From assembly GCF_020097835.1 (NCBI RefSeq), contig NZ_CP083666.1, forward strand, positions 2,232,001-2,296,000: DNA of 64,000 nucleotides, given 5' to 3'. Each line of letters opens with the position of its first letter. The stretch's first letter is position 1. The notes under the pieces were generated by a model that was not told where the DNA came from, made no database searches, and saw only the letters and a program-made list of their open reading frames with translations. The stretch is from Haloprofundus halobius. GTDB lineage: Archaea; Halobacteriota; Halobacteria; Halobacteriales; Haloferacaceae. The position numbers and the translations under genes were made by a program. Below are positions 15,926-23,901 of this stretch, in pieces.

Positions 15926-17125
15926 ATGCAAGATATCGTTCAAGACGCACTCGAGAACGCCGAAGCCGAGCAGCGCGATATGGAGGCGCAGAGCGACGAC
16001 GACGACGATTTCGGCGAACCCCGTATCGTCATCGTCGGTTGCGGTGGTGCCGGTAACAACACCATCAACCGTCTCTACAACATCGGCGTCGAGGGTGCCG
16101 ACACCATCGCCATAAACACCGACAAACAGCACCTGAAGATGATCGAGGCCGACACGAAGATTCTCGTCGGCAAGTCGCTGACCTCCGGCCTCGGGGCCGG
16201 CGGTGACCCTTCGATGGGTGAGCGGGCGACCGAGATGGCCCAGGGGACCATCAAAGAGGTTCTCGGCAAGGCCGACCTCGTGTTCGTCACGGCAGGGATG
16301 GGCGGCGGTACCGGGACCGGTGCGGCCCCCGTCGTCGCCAAGATCGCCAAAGAGCAGGGTGCCATCGTCGTCGGCATGGTCTCGACGCCGTTCAACGTCG
16401 AGCGCGCCCGAACGGTGAAAGCCGAGGAAGGGCTGGAGAAACTCCGCAACGAGGCGGACTCCATCATCGTCCTCGACAACAACCGGTTGCTCGACTACGT
16501 CCCGAACCTCCCGATCGGGAAGGCGTTCTCGGTGATGGACCAGATCATCGCCGAGACGGTGAAGGGGATCTCGGAGACCATCACCCAGCCGTCGCTCATC
16601 AACCTCGACTACGCCGACATGTCCACCATCATGAACCAGGGTGGCGTCGCCGTGATGCTGGTCGGTGAGACGCAGGACAAAAACAAGACCGAAGAGGTGG
16701 TCCGCGACGCGATGAACCACCCGCTTCTCGACGTGGACTACCGTGGCGCGTCCGGCGGTCTCGTCCATATCACCGGCGGTCCCGACCTCACGCTCAAGGA
16801 GGCCGAGGGCATCGCCGACAACATCACCGAACGCCTCGAAGCGAGCGCCAACGTCATCTGGGGCGCTCGCATCCAAGAGGAGTACAAAGGCAAGGTCCGC
16901 GTCATGGCCATCATGACCGGCGTCCAGAGCGCGCAGGTGCTCGGCCCGACGACGCAGAAGCAGGCCGACCGCTCGCGCGCCAGCCTCGACGGGAGTTCGA
17001 GTTCGGAGTTCGAGACGAACCAGAACCGCCAGCACCGGACGAACCCCGGTGCGAGTGGGTCGTGGCAGTCCGACGGCGGACGCGACGAGGTCGAACGGAA
17101 CAACGGCCTCGACGTCATTCGCTGA
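15926..17125 (+). CDS. ftsZ2: Cell-division tubulin homologue FtsZ2
   Basis: GTPase that polymerises at mid-cell and drives constriction in archaea; acts with FtsZ1 and SepF. 399 residues. An acidic N-terminal tail (~30 residues) precedes [17 protein letters not shown]. The GTP signature [10 protein letters not shown] is near residue 130, and the T7 loop [11 protein letters not shown] is near residue 225. A poorly conserved C-terminal tail after ~residue 350 ends [14 protein letters not shown], probably the partner-binding peptide. The cdrS linkage and the MQDIVQDAL start favour FtsZ2 over FtsZ1. Convergent with ncsA. Confidence 0.95.
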   Translation: MQDIVQDALENAEAEQRDMEAQSDDDDDFGEPRIVIVGCGGAGNNTINRLYNIGVEGADTIAINTDKQHLKMIEADTKILVGKSLTSGLGAGGDPSMGERATEMAQGTIKEVLGKADLVFVTAGMGGGTGTGAAPVVAKIAKEQGAIVVGMVSTPFNVERARTVKAEEGLEKLRNEADSIIVLDNNRLLDYVPNLPIGKAFSVMDQIIAETVKGISETITQPSLINLDYADMSTIMNQGGVAVMLVGETQDKNKTEEVVRDAMNHPLLDVDYRGASGGLVHITGGPDLTLKEAEGIADNITERLEASANVIWGARIQEEYKGKVRVMAIMTGVQSAQVLGPTTQKQADRSRASLDGSSSSEFETNQNRQHRTNPGASGSWQSDGGRDEVERNNGLDVIR

Positions 17126-17248
17126 CTGTCCAGCGACTTCGGCCGTACTCGGTTCTCAGATTCTCAGGTCTCGACGACTTCGTCGGCGAGCGACCGCGTC
17201 GCGAAGGCGCGAAAACGAGAACGCAGGCGTCGTCCCGTGACGACCCGT

Positions 17249-18220
17249 TCAGACGGCTTCGACCGCCTCGACGAGTTTACACTTGCGACAGACGGTGCCG
17301 CCGGTTTTCGACCCGCAGCGTTCGCACTCGTTGAGTTCGACGTCCTCGTCGCTGTCGCCGCGGTACTGCTCGGCCGCCATCTTCGCGAGTTCCTCGTAGC
17401 CGGCCATGATGGAGTGGCGCGTGCCGGGATGGTTCTCTTCGAGTTCGAGGAGCAACTGTTGGATTTCCCCGCGATAGGCTTCACTCGCATGCGGACACTC
17501 GGTGATGTGCGCCGGGAGGTCCTTCAGGTGTGCGTACAGCGCGACTTCCTTCTCGGGTACGTCGCGCAGCGGTTTCGCGCGGGGAACGAAGTCGTCGGTG
17601 AGCGCGCGCTCCTCGAAGCCGCCGATACTCGCGTCGAAATGTTTCGCGACCTGGGTGACGTCGCCTTCGAGAAAGTTCATCAGCGCCGTCTGCGCCTCGT
17701 CGTCGAGGTTGTGGCCGGTCAGCAGTTTGTCCGCGCCGAGTTCCTCGGCGTACTGTTCGAGCAGGTCGCGTCGGAAGACGCCGCAGTACGCACAGGGAGC
17801 CATGTTCTCGGGATCTTTCTCCACCACGTCGTCCATGCGGACACCGAGTTCCTCCTCGTAGGAGACGACCTCGTGTCGGAGCGAGAGGTCTTCACAGAGT
17901 TCGACACAGGCGTCTAAGCTCTTGTCGCGGTAGCCCTCGATACCCTCGTGGATGGAGAGCGCGACGAGTTCGATTCGGGGGTCCGGCCCGAACGTCTCCT
18001 CCAAGATGTGCGTGAGCACGACGCTGTCTTTGCCGCCCGAGAGGCCGACGACCCACGTATCGGGGTCGTCGGGGCTGGCGTCGCGGGGGACGAGGCTGTC
18101 CTCGCGGACGCGCCGCCGGACGCGTTTCTCGACCGAGGCGCAGAAGTGGTTCTCGCAGAGATGCGCCCCCGAGTAGTTCGCGACCATGACGGCGTCGCGG
18201 TCGCATTTGTCGCACTCCAT
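17249..18220 (-). CDS. ncsA: tRNA 2-thiolation enzyme NcsA (TIGR00269 family)
   Basis: Adenylates and thiolates wobble uridine of tRNA, taking sulfur from the SAMP/UbaA system in haloarchaea. 323 residues from ATG 18220. N-terminal zinc site CDKC...CENHFC, the PP-loop VVGLSGGKDSVVL, the catalytic CAYCGVFRR and TGHNLDDEAQ, then a C-terminal zinc site CERCGSK...VCRKCK. All expected cysteines are present. Its partner ubaA is at 49055 in the same window. The longer upstream frame is arginine-rich and rejected. Confidence 0.93.
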   Translation of the reverse strand: MECDKCDRDAVMVANYSGAHLCENHFCASVEKRVRRRVREDSLVPRDASPDDPDTWVVGLSGGKDSVVLTHILEETFGPDPRIELVALSIHEGIEGYRDKSLDACVELCEDLSLRHEVVSYEEELGVRMDDVVEKDPENMAPCAYCGVFRRDLLEQYAEELGADKLLTGHNLDDEAQTALMNFLEGDVTQVAKHFDASIGGFEERALTDDFVPRAKPLRDVPEKEVALYAHLKDLPAHITECPHASEAYRGEIQQLLLELEENHPGTRHSIMAGYEELAKMAAEQYRGDSDEDVELNECERCGSKTGGTVCRKCKLVEAVEAV

Positions 18221-18357
18221 TTTCGTGGGTGTTGCCGTCTCGCGCGTATGACCGTTTCGTCTCCGCAGGGGAGATGAGCGAAGACGACGAGATCGCCGTC
18301 GACGAGTCGCCGAACCTACATCCGAACTGACTTCCCGCGACCCTCCGACCGACATCC

Positions 18358-18816
18358 ATGAGCGAATCGCTGCGGACGCGTCTCGCACGTCTCGGGTTCA
18401 ACCTCCACCCGACGTACCGAAGCACCGGCGGCAGAGTCCGATACGTCGCCGCCGACTGGAGTCGCGTGCAGGTCGAACTCCCGCTGACGTGGCGGACGAA
18501 GAACGTCTACGGGACGATGTTCGGCGGGAGCATGTACGCCGCCGTCGACCCCGTCTACGTCATCATGTTGAACCAACGGCTCGGCGACGGCTTCACCGTC
18601 TGGGACCGCGCGGCGGAGATCGAGTTCAAACGACCGGGCGACCGGACGCTGTACGCCGACTTTCGGCTCCCCGACGAGGAGATAGAGACGATTCGCGAGA
18701 GAATCGACCCCGGCGAGTCGACCGACCGCGAGTACGACGTTCGACTGTTCGACGAGGAGGGCACGGTGTACGCCGAGGTCTCGAAGACGCTCTACGTCGG
18801 TCGCGACAAGAGCTAA
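18358..18816 (+). CDS. DUF4442-type hotdog-fold protein (thioesterase-like)
   Basis: 152 residues. The central YGTMFGGSMYAAVDPVYVIML segment is the helix-over-sheet core of a hotdog fold of the DUF4442/PaaI-related group; the strand IEFKRPGDRTLYADFRL follows. Such proteins are thought to act on acyl-CoA esters, but no substrate has been fixed. Divergent from ncsA with a 137-bp gap. Confidence 0.82.
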   Translation: MSESLRTRLARLGFNLHPTYRSTGGRVRYVAADWSRVQVELPLTWRTKNVYGTMFGGSMYAAVDPVYVIMLNQRLGDGFTVWDRAAEIEFKRPGDRTLYADFRLPDEEIETIRERIDPGESTDREYDVRLFDEEGTVYAEVSKTLYVGRDKS

Positions 18817-18882
18817 GCGGAACGCCGAGTCGTCGGTTCGACGACGATCCTGTCGTTCAACACGACGGCGGTGCTCGTCTCG

Positions 18883-18993
18883 ATGGACTGGGGACCGCTC
18901 TCGCATCGGGACATCGCCGCGTTCGGCATTGTGACGATGCTCCTCGCTGTCGCGGTCGCCACCCTCTCGTCACTCGTTACTGGCCGTTGGTGA
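18883..18993 (+). CDS. Possible 36-residue single-span membrane peptide
   Basis: ATG 18883 to TGA 18991-18993 encodes MDWGPLSHRDIAAFGIVTML followed by a hydrophobic span and a GRW end. The frame is also open upstream to about 18844 with weak coding character. It could be a real small membrane protein or the 3' relic of a larger gene; nothing else in the 286-bp gap is recognisable. Low confidence. Confidence 0.3.
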   Translation: MDWGPLSHRDIAAFGIVTMLLAVAVATLSSLVTGRW

Positions 18994-19102
18994 GCTGACC
19001 GACCGTGACAAGCGTGAGCTATATATGAGTGGGTCGGACTCTACCCCATAAGGAGGGTCGCCAATTCTACGCGTCGAGTTCACGACTGTGCCGACGGGTG
19101 TG

Positions 19103-19756
19103 ATGGCGAAGCTCCACCAGGAACTGGCTGACGTCCGGAGTATCGAACTCGACAACGCATTCTACGTCGAGGACGGCACGTGGCTGGAGTCGCTGACCGT
19201 CGTGGTGAACGGCACGTTCGACCCGAACGTCGTCATCGAGGAAATCTCCGGCGTGTCGTTGTTCTACAGTACCGAGATCCCGACCGAATCGGACGACTTC
19301 GAGATTCGGCGACTCACCATCCTCGCGAACGAGTCATACCCGTTCATCTTGAGCCTGGTGTTGCGCCAGGAGACGATCCCCAACCGTATCGTCCTCCAGA
19401 ACGGCGTCTTCGAGGCCGTGGTGACTGCGCGCAACTGGGACCAGTTCCGTGCGATGGCCGACGAGGTCCAGGAGACGCTCGGCGAGTTCGAACTGCTGTC
19501 TGTCACCCAGGACGACGAGCCGGGCGAACCACTCGACAGCGGCCGACTGACCGAGGTCCTCGTTTCGAAGCTCACCGACGACCAGTTGGCGGTTCTCGAG
19601 ACGGCGTACGATCACGGCTACTTCGATATCCCTCGCGAAGCGACGGCGACGGACCTCGCGGGCGAACTCGACATTGCGCAGTCGACGGTGAGCGAGCGAC
19701 TCCGGACCGCTGAGCGAACGCTGCTCGAGCTCATCTACGGACCGCGGAAGCAGTGA
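19103..19756 (+). CDS. HTH-10 (Bat-type) transcription regulator
   Basis: 217 residues from ATG 19103 (GTG 19088 in frame upstream). The N-terminal ~150 residues form a sensor-like alpha/beta region without a recognised ligand motif. The C-terminal ~55 residues are a Bat-type helix-turn-helix: LTDDQLAVLETAYDHGYFDI then LAGELDIAQSTVSERLRTAE. Stands 122 bp ahead of the ABC operon in the same orientation, so it may control it (inference). Confidence 0.85.
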   Translation: MAKLHQELADVRSIELDNAFYVEDGTWLESLTVVVNGTFDPNVVIEEISGVSLFYSTEIPTESDDFEIRRLTILANESYPFILSLVLRQETIPNRIVLQNGVFEAVVTARNWDQFRAMADEVQETLGEFELLSVTQDDEPGEPLDSGRLTEVLVSKLTDDQLAVLETAYDHGYFDIPREATATDLAGELDIAQSTVSERLRTAERTLLELIYGPRKQ

Positions 19757-19806
19757 CCGTTCCTGGTCGGCCTCGAGATCGGAGACGGCGTGATATATCC
19801 CACCCC

Positions 19807-19828
19807 ATTTAAATAGCGATAGCTATCG
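19807..19828 (+). promoter_or_regulatory. Promoter and 12-bp palindrome of the ABC operon
   Basis: ATTTAAATA at 19807-19815 is a strong TATA box. It is followed immediately by the perfect palindrome CGATAGCTATCG at 19817-19828, with another CGATAG at 19831-19836. The palindrome lies between TATA and the expected transcription start, a position suited to repression. The coding start is 50 nt further on. Confidence 0.55.
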
Positions 19829-19878
19829 GGGCCGATAGGGGGTAGTATGATTCTAGATAGCCTGTAACGAGGGAGTGG

Positions 19879-21789
19879 ATGAAGCATAGTGAAAATCATG
19901 ATAGTTCGGTCACAAAACCGCGCGACCGGATGACGCGGCGCGGCTACCTCGCCACGGCTGCGGCCCTCGGGACGAGTGCGCTCGCTGGCTGTAGCGGCAG
20001 TCGCGGGCAGAGTCTCGAACTGGACGTGCCCGCCGGCGTGCCGGAAACCGTCGAGACGAAGTACTGGCGGGAGTGGGAGACGATCGATACCGACTCGCCG
20101 CCGTTGGATTACAACGCGACCGCGGGCGCGGTGCTCGACCGTTTGCCCGTCGAGTTTTCGAGCGAAGACGACCCGTGGGTGCGCGAGCACGCGTTGATGG
20201 TCCAGCGCGGCCTCGACGATCTGGGGATCGCCGTCGAGCTCAACGACCGACCGTTGAACCAGCTCTACGCCCAGAGCTGGTCGACGAAGGGGCTCGAAGC
20301 GGTGATCTCGATGAGCACACACGGCCCCGACCCGCAACGGGGGCTCGATCCGAACCCGCTGTTGATGCGCCGGACCGAGGGATCGCTCTCGAACTACGAC
20401 AACTACTACCATCCAGAACTGCAGGAGACCCTCACCGAACAGGCCCGGACGACCGAGCGGGCCGAGCGTGAGGAGCTCGTCGATCGGGCTCAAGAGATTT
20501 TCGCCGAGGACGTCGGGGCGCTGATCACGCTCTTCCCGAACGTCGTCACGGCGGTCAACACGGAGCGGTGGTCCGGCTACGTGAAGACGCCGGGTAACGG
20601 CCCGACGAAGGACTCGTTCGTCTGGACCGAGAGTAACCTTCAGCCCGAGACGGACAACCGCACCTACGTCAAGGGCGTCTCGGCGTCGATGAATTCGCTG
20701 AACCTGCCCTGGTCGGCCGGAGGCGCGGAGGCCAAGCGGCTGACGTTCATCTACGACGGGTTGTTCGATGCGACGCCCGACCTCGACGTGGTCCCCGCGC
20801 TGGCGACCGGCGGCGGTTTCGTCGACGAGACGACCGTCGAGCTCACGCTGCGCGAGGGCGTCGAGTGGCACGACGGCGAGCCGTTCACCGCCGAGGACGT
20901 GAAGTTCACTGTCGAGCTCTATCAGGAGTACTCCTCCTCGAGCCAGGTGCCGTTCTACGAGCCGATCGAGTCTGTCGAGGTGCTCGGCGATCACGAGGTG
21001 CGGTTCGAGTTGACGAACCCCGACGCGGCGTTCATGACTCAGCGGGTCGTCCGCAGCGTCATCCTCCCGAAGCACCGATGGGAAGACGTGGACAACCCGT
21101 CCCAGCACAACCCAGACGCCCCCATCGGGACCGGCCCGTTTCAGTTCGAGGACTGGGAGCAGGGGACCCGATTCTCGGCCTCGCGTAACGACGGCCACTG
21201 GATGTTCGACGACGACTGGCGAGCTGATGCGCTGGGCGACCAGGCCGAGCGCGGTCCGGGCATCGAACGGGTCATCTGGATCAACGTGAGCAACGTCGAC
21301 GCGCTGATCGGCTCACTCCAGAGCGGGGCGATCGACGCCGTCGGGACGACCCTCTCGATACTGCAGGCCGACCGCGCGGCCAACGCCGACGGGGTCGAGC
21401 AGATGTCGGCCGGCAACTACGCCCCGCTGGATACGAAGCTCATGTTCTCCTGTCCGCTCGTCCGCGACAAGGAGTTCCGCGTCGCGCTGGCCAAGGCCGT
21501 CGATTCGCAGGGGTTCGTCGAGGATTTCTTGCAGGGCGAAGCGACGGTTCCGGCCGGCGAGAACCCGATCTCCTCGCTCACTCAGTGGCACAACCCCGAG
21601 ACGACCGGATACAGCTACGATGTCGAGGAAGCGCGCAACGTCCTCGAACGGGCGGGCTACACCTGGGACGGCGATGGCAACCTGCGCTTCCCCAACGGCG
21701 ACGCCTGGGGGGCGTTCGTCGAACGAATTCAGCCCGAAAACACCTACAAGCGCCGCTCGGAGCTCGATCAGCCCGATTTCTCACAATGA
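19879..21789 (+). CDS. ABC transporter substrate-binding lipoprotein, family 5, with permuted domain order
   Basis: Extracytoplasmic oligopeptide/solute-binding protein of 636 residues. Tat-type signal (MTRRGYLATAAALG) and lipobox LAGC with Cys at residue 38. The order of parts is unusual. Residues ~45-260 (DDLGIAVELNDRPLNQLY, ...RGLDPNPLL, ...SNYDNYYHPELQETL, ...AQEIFAEDVGALITLFP) look like the C-terminal portion of an ordinary SBP_bac_5 protein. Residues ~262-636 look like the N-terminal and middle portions (VEWHDGEPFTAEDVKFTVEL, APIGTGPFQFEDWEQG, FRVALAKAVD, ARNVLERAGYTWDGDGNL) and stop where the C-terminal lobe would begin. First gene of a coupled operon. Confidence 0.85.
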   Translation: MKHSENHDSSVTKPRDRMTRRGYLATAAALGTSALAGCSGSRGQSLELDVPAGVPETVETKYWREWETIDTDSPPLDYNATAGAVLDRLPVEFSSEDDPWVREHALMVQRGLDDLGIAVELNDRPLNQLYAQSWSTKGLEAVISMSTHGPDPQRGLDPNPLLMRRTEGSLSNYDNYYHPELQETLTEQARTTERAEREELVDRAQEIFAEDVGALITLFPNVVTAVNTERWSGYVKTPGNGPTKDSFVWTESNLQPETDNRTYVKGVSASMNSLNLPWSAGGAEAKRLTFIYDGLFDATPDLDVVPALATGGGFVDETTVELTLREGVEWHDGEPFTAEDVKFTVELYQEYSSSSQVPFYEPIESVEVLGDHEVRFELTNPDAAFMTQRVVRSVILPKHRWEDVDNPSQHNPDAPIGTGPFQFEDWEQGTRFSASRNDGHWMFDDDWRADALGDQAERGPGIERVIWINVSNVDALIGSLQSGAIDAVGTTLSILQADRAANADGVEQMSAGNYAPLDTKLMFSCPLVRDKEFRVALAKAVDSQGFVEDFLQGEATVPAGENPISSLTQWHNPETTGYSYDVEEARNVLERAGYTWDGDGNLRFPNGDAWGAFVERIQPENTYKRRSELDQPDFSQ

Positions 21790-21992
21790 ACTGCACGATC
21801 ACCCTCACCAGAGGACAAAACCGAACGGAGTCGAACAGGCACCCCGACCGTGCCACCGCGTTAGTCGAGCGTGCCGCACGGAGCGGCCGTGTGGCGACCG
21901 GCGCGACGACGCCGCCGAGCGACCGCACGGCGGTCGACGTGATGGCACAGTCGGCGAACAAGACGGCGATCACCGCGGAGGGCGACCGATGA
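21786..21992 (+). CDS. Small ORF bridging the binding protein and the first permease
   Basis: 68 codons. Its ATG at 21786 overlaps the TGA of the binding-protein gene (ATGA) and its TGA overlaps the permease ATG at 21989 (ATGA). Product polar, Thr/Arg-rich, no membrane span or known motif. It may be a genuine small protein, a translational bridge, or a decayed fragment. The two precise overlaps are the only support. Confidence 0.4.
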   Translation: MNCTITLTRGQNRTESNRHPDRATALVERAARSGRVATGATTPPSDRTAVDVMAQSANKTAITAEGDR

Positions 21993-22984
21993 CGAAGTTC
22001 CAGCGGTTCCTGCTCAAGCGGCTCGCGATCTCTGTCTTGCTGACGCTGGTCGCCGTCTCGGTGATCTTCGTCGTTCTGCGGCTCCTTCCGGGAAGCCCCT
22101 TCGAGGCGCTCGTGACCTCGGGGAACCTAAATCAGGAGCAGATCACCGAGATCCGGTCGATGTACGGCCTCGACGAGCCGATGTGGAAACAGTACGTCAA
22201 CTACCTCACGAGCCTGCTGACCTTCCAGTTCGGCTACTCGATCCTGCGGAGCCAGCCGGTCTGGACGGTCCTCGAGCCGCGCCTGACCAACTCGTTGATC
22301 CTGCTCGTGCCCGCGCTCGTGACGACGGCGATACTGAGCTCGCTACTCGGCATGTACGCCGGCTGGAACCGGGGCAGCCGCCTCGAGAAGCTCAGTATCG
22401 TCTCGACGACGCTGCTGCGCTCGACGCCGGTGTTCATCACGGCGATCGGCTTCATCATCGTCTTCGCGTACAATCTCGAGATCGTGCCGGCGCTCGGCAT
22501 GCGATCGATCCGGGCGACGCCGGACGGCTACCTCGAGACGTTCGTCTCGCTAGACTTCCTGCACCACTACATCCTCCCCTTCACGGTCGCCGTCCTCTAC
22601 TACAGCGGGGACTTCCTGCTGCTCGCCCGCAACGGCGTCGTCGAGAAGCGCGGTTCCGAGTTCCTCAAACTCCACCGCGCCAAGGGGCTCTCCGAGATGG
22701 CGCAGTTGGCCCGTGCCGGGCGGAACTCGATGCTGCCCATTCTGACGTACTTCACGCTGCGGCTGGGGATGATCTTCCAGGGCCTGATCCTGCTCGAGGT
22801 CGTCTTCAGCTGGCCCGGGATCGGCCGCGAACTCGTGTTAGCCATCCAGCAGCAGGACTACCCGCTGGTGCAGGCGGCCGTCTTCATCATGGCGCTGGCC
22901 GTGATCATCGCGAATCTCGCCGCTGACGTCCTCTACGCGTACTTCGATCCGACGGTCTCGACCGACGGGGGTGGTGCCGCGTGA
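21989..22984 (+). CDS. ABC transporter permease, DppB/OppB type
   Basis: 331-residue integral membrane protein. N-terminal helix FLLKRLAISVLLTLVAVSVI and LRLLPGSPFEAL are typical of DppB; the cytoplasmic EAA loop is visible as LKLHRAKGLSEMAQLARAGR with the following helix. Six spans. ATG 21989 overlaps the preceding small ORF; the TGA at 22982-22984 overlaps the GTG of the next permease (GTGA). Partner of the DppC-type permease and the fused ATPase. Confidence 0.92.
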   Translation: MTKFQRFLLKRLAISVLLTLVAVSVIFVVLRLLPGSPFEALVTSGNLNQEQITEIRSMYGLDEPMWKQYVNYLTSLLTFQFGYSILRSQPVWTVLEPRLTNSLILLVPALVTTAILSSLLGMYAGWNRGSRLEKLSIVSTTLLRSTPVFITAIGFIIVFAYNLEIVPALGMRSIRATPDGYLETFVSLDFLHHYILPFTVAVLYYSGDFLLLARNGVVEKRGSEFLKLHRAKGLSEMAQLARAGRNSMLPILTYFTLRLGMIFQGLILLEVVFSWPGIGRELVLAIQQQDYPLVQAAVFIMALAVIIANLAADVLYAYFDPTVSTDGGGAA

Positions 22985-23901
22985 GCACCGAAACGAAATC
23001 CGAGGGAGCGCTGTACAGTCGCATCGACGACCTGTGGACGGCCGTCCGCGACCAGTTCGCGTTCTTGCGGCAAGATCCTCTGGCGTTCGGCGGGATGATC
23101 GTCGTCGGGACGTTCGTGTTCCTCGGACTGTTCGGGCCGTGGCTGGCCCCCCACGATCCGATCGAGCACACCGTCCGCAGCGACGGCGGTTCCGTCCTCC
23201 GGCTCGCCGCTCCGAGCGCGGATGCGTTCTTCGGGACGACGTCCTACGGGAAAGACGTGCTGAGCCAGTTCCTCGCCGGCGCGCGGCCGACGCTCATCGT
23301 CGGCCTGTTCGGCGGGCTGGGCACGGGCGCCATCGGCTTCGCAATCGGCGTCGTCAGTGGCTACTACGGCGGCTGGGTCGACGAGCTGCTGATGCGGCTG
23401 ACCGACCTGACGTTCTCGCTGCCGTTCATGCCGATGGCGCTGCTGTTGCTGACGTTCGTGACGCCGAACATCTGGCTAATCACGGCGATCATCGCCGCCT
23501 TCCTCTGGAAGATGCCGGCCCGTGTCGTCCGCTCGGAGGTGCTGTCGGTTCGCGAGCGGACGTTCGTCAAGTCCGCACGGGCCAGCGGCGCGAGCGACCT
23601 GCGGACGATGCTGTACCACGTCGCGCCGAACGTGCTGCCGATCGGGTTCCTCTACACCGCCTACGGCGTCGCGTGGGCGATCGCCGCGCAGGCGAGCCTC
23701 GCGTTCCTCGGCTTCGGCGATCCGACGATGACCAGCTGGGGCCGGATGCTCCGGCAGGTGTTCGCCTCCGGCAACATGCGCGTCGCGTGGTGGTGGGTAC
23801 TCCCGCCCGCGATCGGTATCGCCGCGATAACCACCTCGGTGTTCCTCATCGGCCGCGCCTACGAGGAAGTCATCAACCCCGAAATCCAGACAGACCAATG
23901 A
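22981..23901 (+). CDS. ABC transporter permease, DppC/OppC type
   Basis: 306 residues from GTG 22981. N-terminal cytoplasmic stretch, then FGGMIVVGTFVFLGLFGPWL and APHDPIEH, typical of DppC; FFGTTSYGKDVLSQFLAGAR follows; EAA loop VKSARASGASDLRTMLYHV. Six membrane spans. GTGA overlap upstream and ATGA overlap with the ATPase downstream. Confidence 0.92.
   Translation: MSTETKSEGALYSRIDDLWTAVRDQFAFLRQDPLAFGGMIVVGTFVFLGLFGPWLAPHDPIEHTVRSDGGSVLRLAAPSADAFFGTTSYGKDVLSQFLAGARPTLIVGLFGGLGTGAIGFAIGVVSGYYGGWVDELLMRLTDLTFSLPFMPMALLLLTFVTPNIWLITAIIAAFLWKMPARVVRSEVLSVRERTFVKSARASGASDLRTMLYHVAPNVLPIGFLYTAYGVAWAIAAQASLAFLGFGDPTMTSWGRMLRQVFASGNMRVAWWWVLPPAIGIAAITTSVFLIGRAYEEVINPEIQTDQ

Noticed and set aside
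18883-18993. Degraded copy of a larger membrane-protein gene
   Set aside because: No similarity to a known family could be seen upstream, so it is listed only as a low-confidence small ORF.
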